DNA of 29,179 nucleotides from Parietichytrium sp. I65-24A (lineage: Eukaryota; Sar; Bigyra; Thraustochytrida; Thraustochytriidae), in assembly GCA_012862575.1 (NCBI GenBank), contig BLSF01000145.1, positions 1-29,179 of the forward strand, in the 5' to 3' direction. Positions within the stretch are counted from its first letter, which is position 1. Each line of letters begins with the position of its first letter. Below, in pieces: positions 8,516-17,231 of the stretch. The notes under the pieces are model-generated. The model was not told the DNA's origin. It did no database searches and saw only the letters and a list, made by a program, of their open reading frames with translations. Made by a program: the position numbers and the translations under genes.

Positions 8516-10006
8516 TCATTGCGCAGGCGTGGTGCACAGCTCGCAAGAGCATTCGATACCGTACGTTGTCAACAATTCCTGCCGGGTTTTGTCTGATTCC
8601 CCTTGGTCTACGAAGCGCACATAGTCGTGCAAAAGTTCATCTCCTGCAGCGATGGATTTTAATGCAGTCACTTGAAGCGCATTCGAACCTTTGGAGTATT
8701 CGAGACGCACATTCGGGTCACAAGAGTGATTCATAATGAGTGCGTTCATGTAAAGACCGTCTCCATCGACTGGGCGAAAATATGCTTCCGGCTCCTCTAT
8801 GATGTCATCAACCAGAAGCGGAGAATCCTCATCTTCATCTTCATCTTCGCCGTCCTCTTCCTCATTTTGTTGTTCGCGCACGTCATCTCCTTTCTCGATT
8901 TTCTGATTCTCGTCTGTGTGGATATGGACGTGGTCTTCAGCAACAGCCTCGTTGCCAGCGCATTCCGTGTCACACTCTGCCTTTCCATGGTGTGACTTGC
9001 AGCATTCATCCCCTCCCGGGCAGCCTTCGCATTCGCTTTCACAACCGCTCTCGCAGTCATCTTGGCAATCCTCTTCCGGGATTAAAGCGACGAGCTCTTC
9101 GAGTTTCTCACGAGTCAAGTCCTGCGACGCTTTACCTTCTCGAAGCTGTCCCACGGATTTGCTCACCGGGCTCGAAAAACGAATTCCCATGCAATTTAAT
9201 TGAAATCTAAGCACAAAAGCATGACATAAATAACCCGTTAGTTGAAGTATGCCCTGTGAGCTGTGTGCAGCTCAAACAACTTACTTGGCAAGGAGTTCAC
9301 CGAACCGGTCCACATTGACAAGCTCTCGAATATTGACCCTTCCCGAAGAAGCGATTTCCTCGTTAGCGCTCAGAGCTGCAGCAAGAAGCATCGCCGATTC
9401 CCGACAGTCAGACATGATTTGCTCATCAAATCCTTCCCCAGACATCTCCCAAATTCGAGCTCCTCTCGGCACCACTTCCTCCATCGGGGCCCACATGTCT
9501 TCGAACGTCTTGCTGACATCTGACTCTTCGTCCCCAACCATCTTTGCCACAATTTCAACGAGCACCTTGCCCGCCATGAGCAGGCGTTCAAATGTGTGTG
9601 CGGCATGCATCTTGTAAGCAACTAGCGGGTGATCTGCGGTTTCGCAAAACCCTGTGCAAAGAAACCGATGCCCTTTGACCAGCGCCTCTGTCAAGCAGTC
9701 CTCCGAGCAGTAAACCTCACCACAAGCCATTGGGCACGGGCATCCAATCTCTGTAGACTCTGCAATCATCTCATGCCGAGCGCTGATTCCTAGTGCCACT
9801 TTGGCCGAGTCTTCAATGCTTCCGACAAACGCGAAGCAATTCTCGCAGCTCAGACACTCCGCTTTGTTCCCGTGCACCGCCACCTTCGGCCGCTCTTCGA
9901 AGACCGGTTCCTGCGCCGAGAACCCAACCTCCGCGAACAGTCCACGCCCCGAAGAACCGGTGCAAACTCCCTCGCCAACGCGCACTTGTGTGCCTTTCGG
10001 TGCCAT
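8516..10006 (-). CDS. SET/MYND-type lysine methyltransferase (SMYD/ATXR2-like) with Cys-rich insert
   Basis: Two exons on the minus strand: 10006-9285 and 9206-8516, 1413 nt or 470 residues. Splicing restores the conserved SET-domain block LAKFQLNCMGI across the junction. Residues about 10-40 are the N-terminal SET strand (SSGRGLFA). A MYND-like zinc finger follows, split by an insertion: C51, C54, C57 and then C91, C95, C100, C104, H113, C117 (VYCSEDC). The core motif NHSCDPN is at 400-406 (H401), and a post-SET CSCELC is at 460-465. This supports S-adenosylmethionine-dependent protein lysine methylation, nuclear or cytosolic. Odd feature: between the LNC block and NHSC lies an insert with nine cysteines (288-323) and a long Glu/Asp stretch. 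The substrate is unknown. Confidence 0.88.
9207..9284 (-). other. Intron of the SET/MYND gene
   Basis: 78-bp GT-AG intron read on the minus strand: donor GCCAA|GTAAGT, acceptor TTTGTGCTTAG|A. Joining keeps the frame and restores a conserved SET-domain segment. Without splicing, the first exon would run to a stop after 13 non-conserved residues. Confidence 0.88.
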
Positions 10007-10695
10007 TTGAGCACGTTTCTATGCAATCTCCAACCTCACCAACCTCACCAACCTCACAGCTGTGGGGCCGGAATACTTTGACTGTCGAGCTGCGGAACGT
10101 TCACAGTCTTCGCCTTACGCTAAACCTTATTATGCTTATAGGCGCGCTGGCTCTTTTACACTCCTGTCCTCGCGTACACACTCGCGTACTTTGTCCTCGA
10201 GTGCCACCAATCATCTTCTGAATTCTGAATTTCTGATTTGCATAGATGCCAGATGCTGCATTTGGGTTTCGGAGCAACTATTCGTTAATGGGAGTATAGT
10301 AGTGAGCTCTAGAAAATGGGTTCTGCATTGACTCGTCCAGAAAAGTTAATAAAGCAATCACGTGAAAGCAATCCCGATTTTTTTGGTGTTGGATTGAAAT
10401 TTGTAAATGGGCCGCCTTGACGTTGTTGAAATGGATCAACGTGCCAGGTGTAGACTTGTTCTTGGAGAGAAAAGAAGAAGTAAAAGCAGGACGAAATAGA
10501 AGGGTGCATGGAGCATTTCAATCAAAACAACATGCAGCGGGAAAAGTTTGCTCTCGCTTCATCGTCAGGAAGGCTGCAAGTAGCCAATGAGCGGGGGTGC
10601 CTTAAAAAGCCAAATTGCGCATATGTTCGTGTTCGAAGACCTGAGAAAGTTCACATGGAATCAGCTCCAAGAAAGATTTGGCAAAAGTCACAAAG
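10007..10695. other. Intergenic region between SET/MYND start and eIF2B alpha end
   Basis: About 0.7 kb holding the SET/MYND promoter/5'UTR and the 3' flank of eIF2B alpha. The only clear structure is a triple 9-mer repeat at 10031-10057. A 64-codon plus-strand frame at 10508-10702 has no recognisable features and I do not call it. Confidence 0.5.
10031..10057. repeat. Three perfect 9-bp tandem repeats in the SET/MYND 5' flank
   Basis: CAACCTCAC occurs three times without mismatch, 25-50 bp upstream of the SET/MYND start codon on the minus strand (where it reads GTGAGGTTG). It may be in the 5'UTR. It could be a transcription-factor site cluster or simple slippage. Confidence 0.6.
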
Positions 10696-11652
10696 TTATT
10701 GATATAGCTTGATGAGTTCGTCTGACACCGCGGATGGGGTGAGCACACCGAGATCGGTAAACATCAAGGTGATATACTCTGGGGGAGTGTAGTCGGTTTC
10801 AGGACACAAGAGCTTGATCTGTGAGCCTGCAGCCGATTGGACCGTTGATTGATCGAAAAGAATTTTTTCTTTGGCGGGTGTGCCCACGCGAGAGTCTATG
10901 TCTTCCAATTCCCGCTGGCTCAAAGGAAAGAAACGTGTGAATTTAAAACTCTCCGAAGCAACGTAGAATGGCTTCTTGTGTGCCTTGGCAATAATGGCCA
11001 GCGAAAAAGTCCCTATCCTATTCGCCACCCCTCCATTTTCTGTGATACTTTCCGCGCCGACAAGAACGAGATTCACGCGCTCCATGATATACGCCGCTGC
11101 AGCGTCCGGAACGACCGTGACAGGTATTCCGAGCTCAGAGATCTTCCCACAAAACTTCATCCCCTCAGGTTTTCCTTCCAACACCACCACGTCAAAATTT
11201 CTGCCTCGCTCCGTGGCAGTTTTGAGAACGCTCACCACGGCTCTGGAAAACCCATGGCAGAGCACGGTCTGCCCATCGCCAACGAATTTCGCTCCAAACT
11301 TTGCCAGATGTTCGCGGCTGCTCACCAACCGCTCTCCAAACCTCCTGCCTCGCATCACCAGGAGCTGCTTCACCTCCTCAAACCCTCCATTCACCAGCAA
11401 CTCGCTGGACGTTCGAGTGATGTACTTGATGAACATTTCGCAAGCTGCTTTGACCGGAAGGAACACGTGCGACCCGTGCTCGCTCTTCGCGACGCTGGCC
11501 ACGCCATCTGCAGCAGACTTCAACTCGTCTCCGAGGCCCATCACCGTGCTTGCTCCGGAGGATTCCAGCACGCCCATCAGTGCCGTAATCGCTGCTGCCG
11601 GCGCCGACATATCGCCGCTGGCGCACAACTCTGCGAACTTGGACTCTGCCAT
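10696..11652 (-). CDS. EIF2B1: Translation initiation factor eIF2B subunit alpha
   Basis: A complete single-exon gene of 318 residues, close to the roughly 305 residues of animal eIF2B alpha. It encodes the regulatory alpha subunit of the decameric guanine-nucleotide exchange factor for eIF2, which senses phosphorylated eIF2-alpha in the cytosol. The C-terminal Rossmann-like half is highly conserved: VLVGAESITENGGVANRIGT, KKPFYVASESFKF and the final LMFTDLGVLTPSAVSDELIK, which is nearly identical to the ending of eukaryotic orthologues. The N-terminal half is helical with SEHGSHVFLPVKAACEMFI. The start ATG is the natural one, since the next Met is internal to the first helix. There are no breaks or oddities. 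Confidence 0.97.
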   Translation of the reverse strand: MAESKFAELCASGDMSAPAAAITALMGVLESSGASTVMGLGDELKSAADGVASVAKSEHGSHVFLPVKAACEMFIKYITRTSSELLVNGGFEEVKQLLVMRGRRFGERLVSSREHLAKFGAKFVGDGQTVLCHGFSRAVVSVLKTATERGRNFDVVVLEGKPEGMKFCGKISELGIPVTVVPDAAAAYIMERVNLVLVGAESITENGGVANRIGTFSLAIIAKAHKKPFYVASESFKFTRFFPLSQRELEDIDSRVGTPAKEKILFDQSTVQSAAGSQIKLLCPETDYTPPEYITLMFTDLGVLTPSAVSDELIKLYQ

Positions 11653-12506
11653 TTCCTATCTATGTATGTTGCAACTATTGCTCCAACTGCACTCGTCCGC
11701 ATACGGAAAAGATATGCGTTTCGAGCACTCGGTCCGCGCGAGACTTAGCGTATGCAATAGCCGGGCGTAGGATCACGCGGTCGCTGAGAGGGTCCGCGGG
11801 CACACTACAAAGTTCGACCCTGCAACGCTGGATGGTTAGCTGATTAGATAGGAGCAAACTACCCAGAGAGTCAATAACATTCATTCAATCACATAGAAAT
11901 CATAGGAAATGGGAAGCGAAATGAAAAGGCAAGTATGGCGAACGAAGTGGTTGACAGTATCATACTGGCGTAGAAACTAAAAGGAGTGATGGAATGGGCT
12001 GCTCTTCTACGTTGAAGGTGGCAAACTTCCGGGAATGTGCCGAGCTTGGGATGTCTCTCGTAGCTGAATGGTTTCCAAATCGTTCTCGCCCTTGTTCTTG
12101 TTTCGGAGGCTGTCCAGTCCCCAGAATTAGAAGGAAGAGAATCGACGATATGTGATTCCGTGCTTTTTCACTGAGTTGATCTGATCAAATTCATTTGTTC
12201 ATTTGTTGTAAGAAAAAGAAGCAATTTCGATCAAGGGAGAGAGAGGGGAGGCCTTTTCTTCGCAATCGTCAAAGTTGAAATTGTCGCGTCTTGCAAAGAA
12301 TAGAGCGTCGCTCCTCAACATCAGAAACGTAAACGGCGTGGATTGATCCGAGGTTTTGTGGTGGTGAAGATATGAAGAAGCGGCATTGTTTGTTCCCGCA
12401 TTCTGCATGCTTTCGCAGCAAAACTTTGCATGGACGAGCGGCAGTGGTGCTGAGAAATGGACAAAGGCGGAGGTTTGCTGCAAATGCAATTGTTGGCGAG
12501 GCTCTC
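11653..12506. other. Intergenic region upstream of eIF2B alpha
   Basis: About 0.85 kb between two minus-strand genes. It should contain the eIF2B alpha promoter (left part) and the LENG8-like 3' flank (right part). A minus-strand frame at 12199-12546 overlaps the end of the LENG8-like gene and has no family features. I found no RNA gene or repeat. Confidence 0.5.
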
Positions 12507-14531
12507 CTAACCACGTTGCACATTGTCGCCATCTAGCACCGGCCACTCGTAATGCTCGAGGAACGCGGGCAGCGTGGCTTTTGAATCCACCATCTGTTTA
12601 TCGTCTCCGCAGAACACAATTCCTTTCTGTGAAATAAGCTCTTCCCACTGCACTGAATCATCTTCGTAACCGTGTCGTAAAAAGAAGAACTCCTTGCGAA
12701 TCACAGAAAGGGGAATTCTTGGACGGAATGCGGCAAATGCTGTGCGCAACGCACGGTGGCGAACAAAGCCCAAGACAAGATCCATCAAGCAGCTGCTGAG
12801 GGATGGTGCGCTGCCGTACAAAGCGTAAAAAGAGGTGTATTGACCACGTTCCAACGCTTTCTGAACAGCCAAAGCGTGCCTTACGTTCACGCTATTACGA
12901 AGTTCTTCGGGCATACTCCAGAGCAAGTTGGCAAGCTCCTTCTTGGGTTGGTTGTACTTGGATTGTGTGTATAAGAGGTACAGCACGTTGTACCCAGCGA
13001 ATTCTTTTCGGCACGAGTCGGTGCCAAGATTTTCCTCCGCAAACAACTCCTGAAGTTTGGTCAAACATTGGTTGAACTCTTTGAGATCCGCTTGTTCAAG
13101 CGAAACCCGAGCATGAGTTTCATATACTCTAACCGTAAAGCTGTTCTTTATATGTTGAACGGTGAGGTCCAGACGGATGGACTTGAGCTGCTCGCACACC
13201 CAGAGGTACGTTACGCTATCCTCACTACTCGAAACCTTTTCAGATGAGCCTCTCCGTCTCTTATTATGAATGGAAGTGGACCATCTGCGTTGCACCATTT
13301 TCAAAGCCTTCACAAGGATATGCTCCGGTCGGACGGTCGCAGCGTCCGGGACGCTGGTCAGCCGCAAATAAGGCTTTTCCAGCTTGGTGCAGGTTCCTTT
13401 GACCACAAACTCGCTCAGATCAAGCTCAATCCCGGCTTCTTCAGCGCGCTTGAGAGCATTGTGGACGTGTCGTTGCTGTTCACCGGCTGCATGCGGTACA
13501 TACCTGTTAACTGGAGATTGAAGATTGCTTTTTTGTGCGTCTGCCATAAATCTCGCCTTGCGCCGTTCACGCTGTTCGGCCTCAGACACAGACGTAGAAA
13601 CGCTGGCAGACGATCCCATGGAGCGTTTTTTCTTACCATCCCCAGACACATTCAAATGCTCCAAGTCTGCTAACTTTCGCTGGCGCTTGAGGCCCCCGCG
13701 CCCGTTTAATTTTAGGGGAATAAAGGTTTCCGTCTCCATTGCTCCGGGTGCAGTTGGTACGTTGGCTTGGCTAAGTCGCTGCGACTCTTGCGCCTGTTGC
13801 AACTGAATTTCTGCCAGGGAAAGTTGCGGTTTCTGTAAAGCGGTGTTGTCGGTCTTGATCACTTCCCAGCCCCTCTTTCGCGGAGTCGGGTTTTGATGAT
13901 CAGACCCAACGTTCTTCGACCCAGACCCATTCTTCATCCGAGCTTGCACACGTGCAAGAGGCGAAGGCTCCGTATTCCAGTTTCGCTCCCACAACTCCGA
14001 ATTTGCGGTGGCAGTCTGGATCAGTGTCTGCATCTCGGCTTCTACTTCGTCTTTCAGCCCCGCTGCGACAGCTTCTTCCAAGCTTCGAGCCACAAATCTT
14101 CGAAGCGAGTCAGGCCAATACGTTTCTTTGTTTGCTGGTGCCGGTGCCGCGGCTGAAGGTTGTTGTGGCTGTTGCTGTTTCTGCCCAGGAGATGATGCAG
14201 ATATGGGCTCCGGCTGCCATCGCTGATGTACGGCGTAACCTGGCGGCGGCGGCTGCATACCCATTTGGGCGTAATAATTCTCCCATTGCTTGGCAAAATC
14301 TTGCTGCGCTGCTGCCGATCCATCGCCGTTTTGATGCATCATCTGCTGATAGTACTGTGCATATTGCTGCTGTTGTTGTTGACTATACGCGGCCCACGCA
14401 GAGTGATCGTGTCCGCCCTGCGCAGTATCGTGTCCATATGGCGGGTAGACTTGTCCGCCTTGCTGTTGCGGTTGTTGTGAGTTGGGTGTGCCGCCATAGT
14501 AACCGTAGCCATACCCGCTTGCATTCTGCAT
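12507..14531 (-). CDS. SAC3/GANP-domain protein of the LENG8/THP3 type
   Basis: A single-exon gene of 674 residues. The true ATG is at 14531 (MQNASGYGYGYYGG); the frame extends upstream only through a TTG codon and then a TGA stop. The first ~170 residues are Gln/Tyr/Gly/Pro-rich and likely disordered. A basic segment (GLKRQRKLADLE, GDGKKKRS) may act as a nuclear localisation signal. From Y388 (YLRLTSVPDAATVRPEHIL) to about residue 610 runs the SAC3/GANP/PCI-like domain, with RLDLTVQHIKNSFTVRVYE, GYNVLYLLY and the KEFFFLRHGYED-type helical region. The ending PAFLEHYEWPVLDGDN also looks conserved. This places it with LENG8 in animals and Thp3 in yeast, linked to mRNA processing and transcription elongation with a Csn12-type partner. 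That role is taken from the family. Confidence 0.9.
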   Translation of the reverse strand: MQNASGYGYGYYGGTPNSQQPQQQGGQVYPPYGHDTAQGGHDHSAWAAYSQQQQQQYAQYYQQMMHQNGDGSAAAQQDFAKQWENYYAQMGMQPPPPGYAVHQRWQPEPISASSPGQKQQQPQQPSAAAPAPANKETYWPDSLRRFVARSLEEAVAAGLKDEVEAEMQTLIQTATANSELWERNWNTEPSPLARVQARMKNGSGSKNVGSDHQNPTPRKRGWEVIKTDNTALQKPQLSLAEIQLQQAQESQRLSQANVPTAPGAMETETFIPLKLNGRGGLKRQRKLADLEHLNVSGDGKKKRSMGSSASVSTSVSEAEQRERRKARFMADAQKSNLQSPVNRYVPHAAGEQQRHVHNALKRAEEAGIELDLSEFVVKGTCTKLEKPYLRLTSVPDAATVRPEHILVKALKMVQRRWSTSIHNKRRRGSSEKVSSSEDSVTYLWVCEQLKSIRLDLTVQHIKNSFTVRVYETHARVSLEQADLKEFNQCLTKLQELFAEENLGTDSCRKEFAGYNVLYLLYTQSKYNQPKKELANLLWSMPEELRNSVNVRHALAVQKALERGQYTSFYALYGSAPSLSSCLMDLVLGFVRHRALRTAFAAFRPRIPLSVIRKEFFFLRHGYEDDSVQWEELISQKGIVFCGDDKQMVDSKATLPAFLEHYEWPVLDGDNVQRG

Positions 14532-15260
14532 GTTAACCAATCAACAACTTGGGGAAGTAGCCTCCACCAGCGCGCCTCCCCGAAATGAATTTCTGAGAAC
14601 AACTTTTGCCAAAATTTTGAACAACAACACCGATACTTCTCGAGCTCTCGCAACGACCAACTCCAAATACCTTTTGTCTTTGAATAAATATCTCTTCCTG
14701 CACTGCCTTCATGGGCAAATCAACTTACCGGAATGCGTCCCAATCTTTGTCTCGTACATACGTACAATGGAGTACGCTCGTGTACGCGTCGAGGACACCC
14801 TGAGACAAGAAAACAGCGAACAAATAGACTCCATCCAACGCAATCTATCTATCTATACAAATGATTGACCAACGTTAAGATAAGTCGCTGTTATGGCATT
14901 TATTCTCGGCAGAGCGAGAAGCCAGCATTATGCAGGTCATTCGAGTCTTACGACGACTAAAATTTGTTACACGATATGCTTTAGCTATAGGTTAGAATAG
15001 CACTCGTGCCTCGATCCAGTACCCCAAGCCTGAAGTGTTCAGTAATATTCAGTACCACTGTGACTACCAGTGCATTAATACTACCATTCTACGTAACTTC
15101 AGCACTCGTATTCCTACGTAATCTACTACGCTATCTAATCGACAGAGCTAGCAAGCAAGGTAGCCGTCTCATAAGACACTTTCTACTCAAAATACTAGTC
15201 TGTTTAATTTTAACAGGGTACACAGCTTACCTACGAAGACTAAAGCACTATTCCGGATGT

Positions 15261-15276
15261 GTACTGAGTACCGGTA
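15261..15276. repeat. Copy 1 of a dispersed 16-mer
   Basis: GTACTGAGTACCGGTA matches exactly the 16 bases at 28659-28674, and its core ACTGAGTACCGG also occurs at 27643-27654. All three are in non-coding DNA. Confidence 0.6.
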
Positions 15277-15379
15277 AGATCTTCATCGAAGAAGACTAAC
15301 AATTCAGTAAATGTCTTATCGAGTCTTACCAAATTTCAGTAAATTGAGTGGGACTAGCATAATGAGCACTTAGGAAGAC

Positions 15380-15412
15380 GAAGATAAGACGAAGATAAGA
15401 CGAAGATAAGAC
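15380..15412. repeat. Three perfect 11-bp tandem repeats
   Basis: GAAGATAAGAC is repeated three times without mismatch, with partial copies on both sides (GAAGAC before, AAAGATG after). It is in the non-coding divergent region about 330 bp upstream of the mitochondrial orphan. Confidence 0.75.
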
Positions 15413-15588
15413 AAAGATGTTGAACATTGTTGAACAATGACTGTGAATGAGATGAAGATGAAGATGTGAAGAATGTGAAGATGCAAGGAAACGTGAGAAG
15501 CGGCAGATCCCGAACGACAGGTTGGAACTTTGGAGTTAAGGAGTTGAGCAAGAAGGAGAAGGCGTGCACATTCTTTGGCAGCTCGGAG

Positions 15589-15600
15589 TATAGTATATAG
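15589..15600 (+). promoter_or_regulatory. Possible TATA-like element
   Basis: The sequence GTATAGTATATAG lies about 150 bp upstream of the ATG at 15746. Position and composition fit a core promoter, but no other element confirms it. Confidence 0.25.
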
Positions 15601-15745
15601 CAAAGCGGGCTGGCAACTTGCTTGAAGTTTCAAGTTGGAGTTTGGAAACCTTTGGTGGACATCGAATCTGGGCGTTTGTCGAGGGCTGCGGCTTTGTGCG
15701 GGTCGTGCTCAAGGTGGACTGTGTGCACACGTAGGGTTGGCGAGA

Positions 15746-16993
15746 ATGATGCGCAAATTGGCTCTGCGGGGCAAGCTCGCCGAGGCGGCGAGAGTGAGAG
15801 CGAGAGTGAGGGCGTCGCCAAGGCAGAATTGGCTCTCAACAAATGCCACTCCTCAGAGCGCCGTGGCGGCAGAGTTGGAGGCCAAGAAGAGTCTGCCATG
15901 GATTGTACCCGTTGCCGCGACAGGAGCTGTTGTGGGGGCTACGATATATTTGATGCCAGGATTGGATCAGACTCGCGAAGGGATCTATCTTGCATGGCAC
16001 TTTCCGTATGATCTGGTGTATAGAAGGTCTGGCGAAGAGATGGCATGGAAGGTGTTTGTTGGTGCCGGCGGAGTCCTTGCAGCTTTTAGAGCCATCATCA
16101 ACGCTCCTGCTGTAACCCACAATATTCCAGTTGGTGTTATGCGTACTGGACTGGCAGCTTTCGGGGGCGTGCTGACAGGGATGCTATGCATGGACCAGAG
16201 CCACAATATTGTTGCTGCCGCGGTCCGCTCAGCAAAAGCGGTTTCCTATTCGATCGATGGCATTATTGCCGACACGATGGGCCGCGCACCGGGCGAGCTT
16301 CCTGTGTGGGAGCGCAAGGACAATCTGACTCGGGAGTCCATCGATGCCTGGGTCAAAGTGAAAGCTGTCGAGCAAAGCACGAAAGCGACAGCGGAGAGGG
16401 GGCTGAGCGAGGGCGAAATTTTGCTGCGCAAGGTTCCGTCTATGGACCTAAATAAATTGGAAGAGCTGTTAGAAGCGCTCCCGGAAGGTCTGCCCACTGG
16501 AGAAGGAGAGAATGTCATGCGCGCCGCGAAGAATCGCCATCAAAAACTTTTGCTAGAGAAGCTGGCGCAGCTCCGACGCGACGAGGCGATCATTGAGTCT
16601 AAAATGGACACGAATGTGTTCGGAAAAGACTCCATTTTGTCGAAAGAACTTCTCCCAGAAGTGGAGGCCAAGGCCAAGTTGGAGGAGATTGACGGAGCCA
16701 AACAGGCTCTTAAGGATACTTGCGAGAGACTTCACGGCGAGAAGCTCACCAACGTCCTTAGCCAGCAGGTGACGGTCGCCGCAAACCATTTAACTGAGCT
16801 CCGCGAGGCTCAGTTTCGTCTTGCACACAGACTTAACAATTCCGGCCCTGCCGATAGCCTCGTCATCAAACAAGAGCTGAGAAAGATGGACCAAATCAAA
16901 GCGGAGTTGAAGAGAGACGCTAAGGTTGTGTTTGGGACCAACATCTCACACGTCGCCAAGTCTGTGGAGCCTTGGCCGCACATTGTTCATTGA
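15746..16993 (+). CDS. Predicted mitochondrial membrane orphan with coiled-coil C-terminus
   Basis: The frame is open from a TTG at 15635, but the first ATG is at 15746 (double ATG), giving 415 residues. Residues 1-35 are Arg-rich, almost without acidic residues, with Ser/Thr (MMRKLALRGKLAEAARVRAR onward), the composition of a mitochondrial transit peptide. Three hydrophobic segments follow: about 50-70 (PWIVPVAATGAVVGATIYLM), about 101-118 and about 129-148, the latter two Gly/Ala-rich. From about residue 195 onward the protein is charged and helical and probably forms coiled coils. It ends ...VEPWPHIVH. I do not recognise the family. The layout resembles inner-membrane proteins with a soluble helical domain, but no function can be assigned. 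It converges with the LZTFL1-like gene, with stops 238 bp apart. Confidence 0.82.
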   Translation: MMRKLALRGKLAEAARVRARVRASPRQNWLSTNATPQSAVAAELEAKKSLPWIVPVAATGAVVGATIYLMPGLDQTREGIYLAWHFPYDLVYRRSGEEMAWKVFVGAGGVLAAFRAIINAPAVTHNIPVGVMRTGLAAFGGVLTGMLCMDQSHNIVAAAVRSAKAVSYSIDGIIADTMGRAPGELPVWERKDNLTRESIDAWVKVKAVEQSTKATAERGLSEGEILLRKVPSMDLNKLEELLEALPEGLPTGEGENVMRAAKNRHQKLLLEKLAQLRRDEAIIESKMDTNVFGKDSILSKELLPEVEAKAKLEEIDGAKQALKDTCERLHGEKLTNVLSQQVTVAANHLTELREAQFRLAHRLNNSGPADSLVIKQELRKMDQIKAELKRDAKVVFGTNISHVAKSVEPWPHIVH

Positions 16994-17231
16994 ATGGTCG
17001 TCAACAATTTTGAAGAATGCAACTTGTAAATAGTGTATTTTGTAACTTGTACATTTTTCTTTTCCGAATTTCCTTGCTCCTAAATTGAGCTGCCGCGGCG
17101 CGCTCTTTAAAATGCAGCTACACTACTGTATGCGGCGCGAAACAAATGTGCTGAGCAGCCAAGTCGGAAACAGTAGCTGTGCAATGAGAGATTTCGCATC
17201 TTCAGGAAAATTGATACGTCTAGTTCTGTCT

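Larger units (their letters stand above)
14532..15745. other. Divergent intergenic region between LENG8-like and mitochondrial orphan genes
   Basis: About 1.2 kb with two outward promoters. The stretch 14880-15360 is rich in TAG/CTA and short CAGTA-containing words (TTCAGTAA variants near 15040, 15303 and 15335) and has no coding frame. It holds the 16-mer GTACTGAGTACCGGTA at 15261, also found at 28659. A tandem 11-mer (15380-15412) and a purine-rich run follow. AT-rich TATAGTATATAG near 15590 could be a TATA element for the downstream gene. Confidence 0.5.

Noticed and set aside
10508-10702. 64-codon plus-strand frame with ATG
   Set aside because: It overlaps the 3' end of eIF2B alpha on the other strand, has no recognisable motif and no promoter signal.
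12199-12546. 115-codon minus-strand frame
   Set aside because: It overlaps the end of the LENG8-like gene out of frame and has no domain; its composition looks random.
14532-14540. TTG upstream start for the LENG8-like protein
   Set aside because: Eukaryotic initiation at TTG is unlikely and an ATG three codons downstream (14531) fits; a TGA lies directly upstream.
15635-15745. N-terminal extension of the mitochondrial orphan from TTG
   Set aside because: The ATG at 15746 begins a proper transit-peptide-like sequence, and the extension has no ATG.
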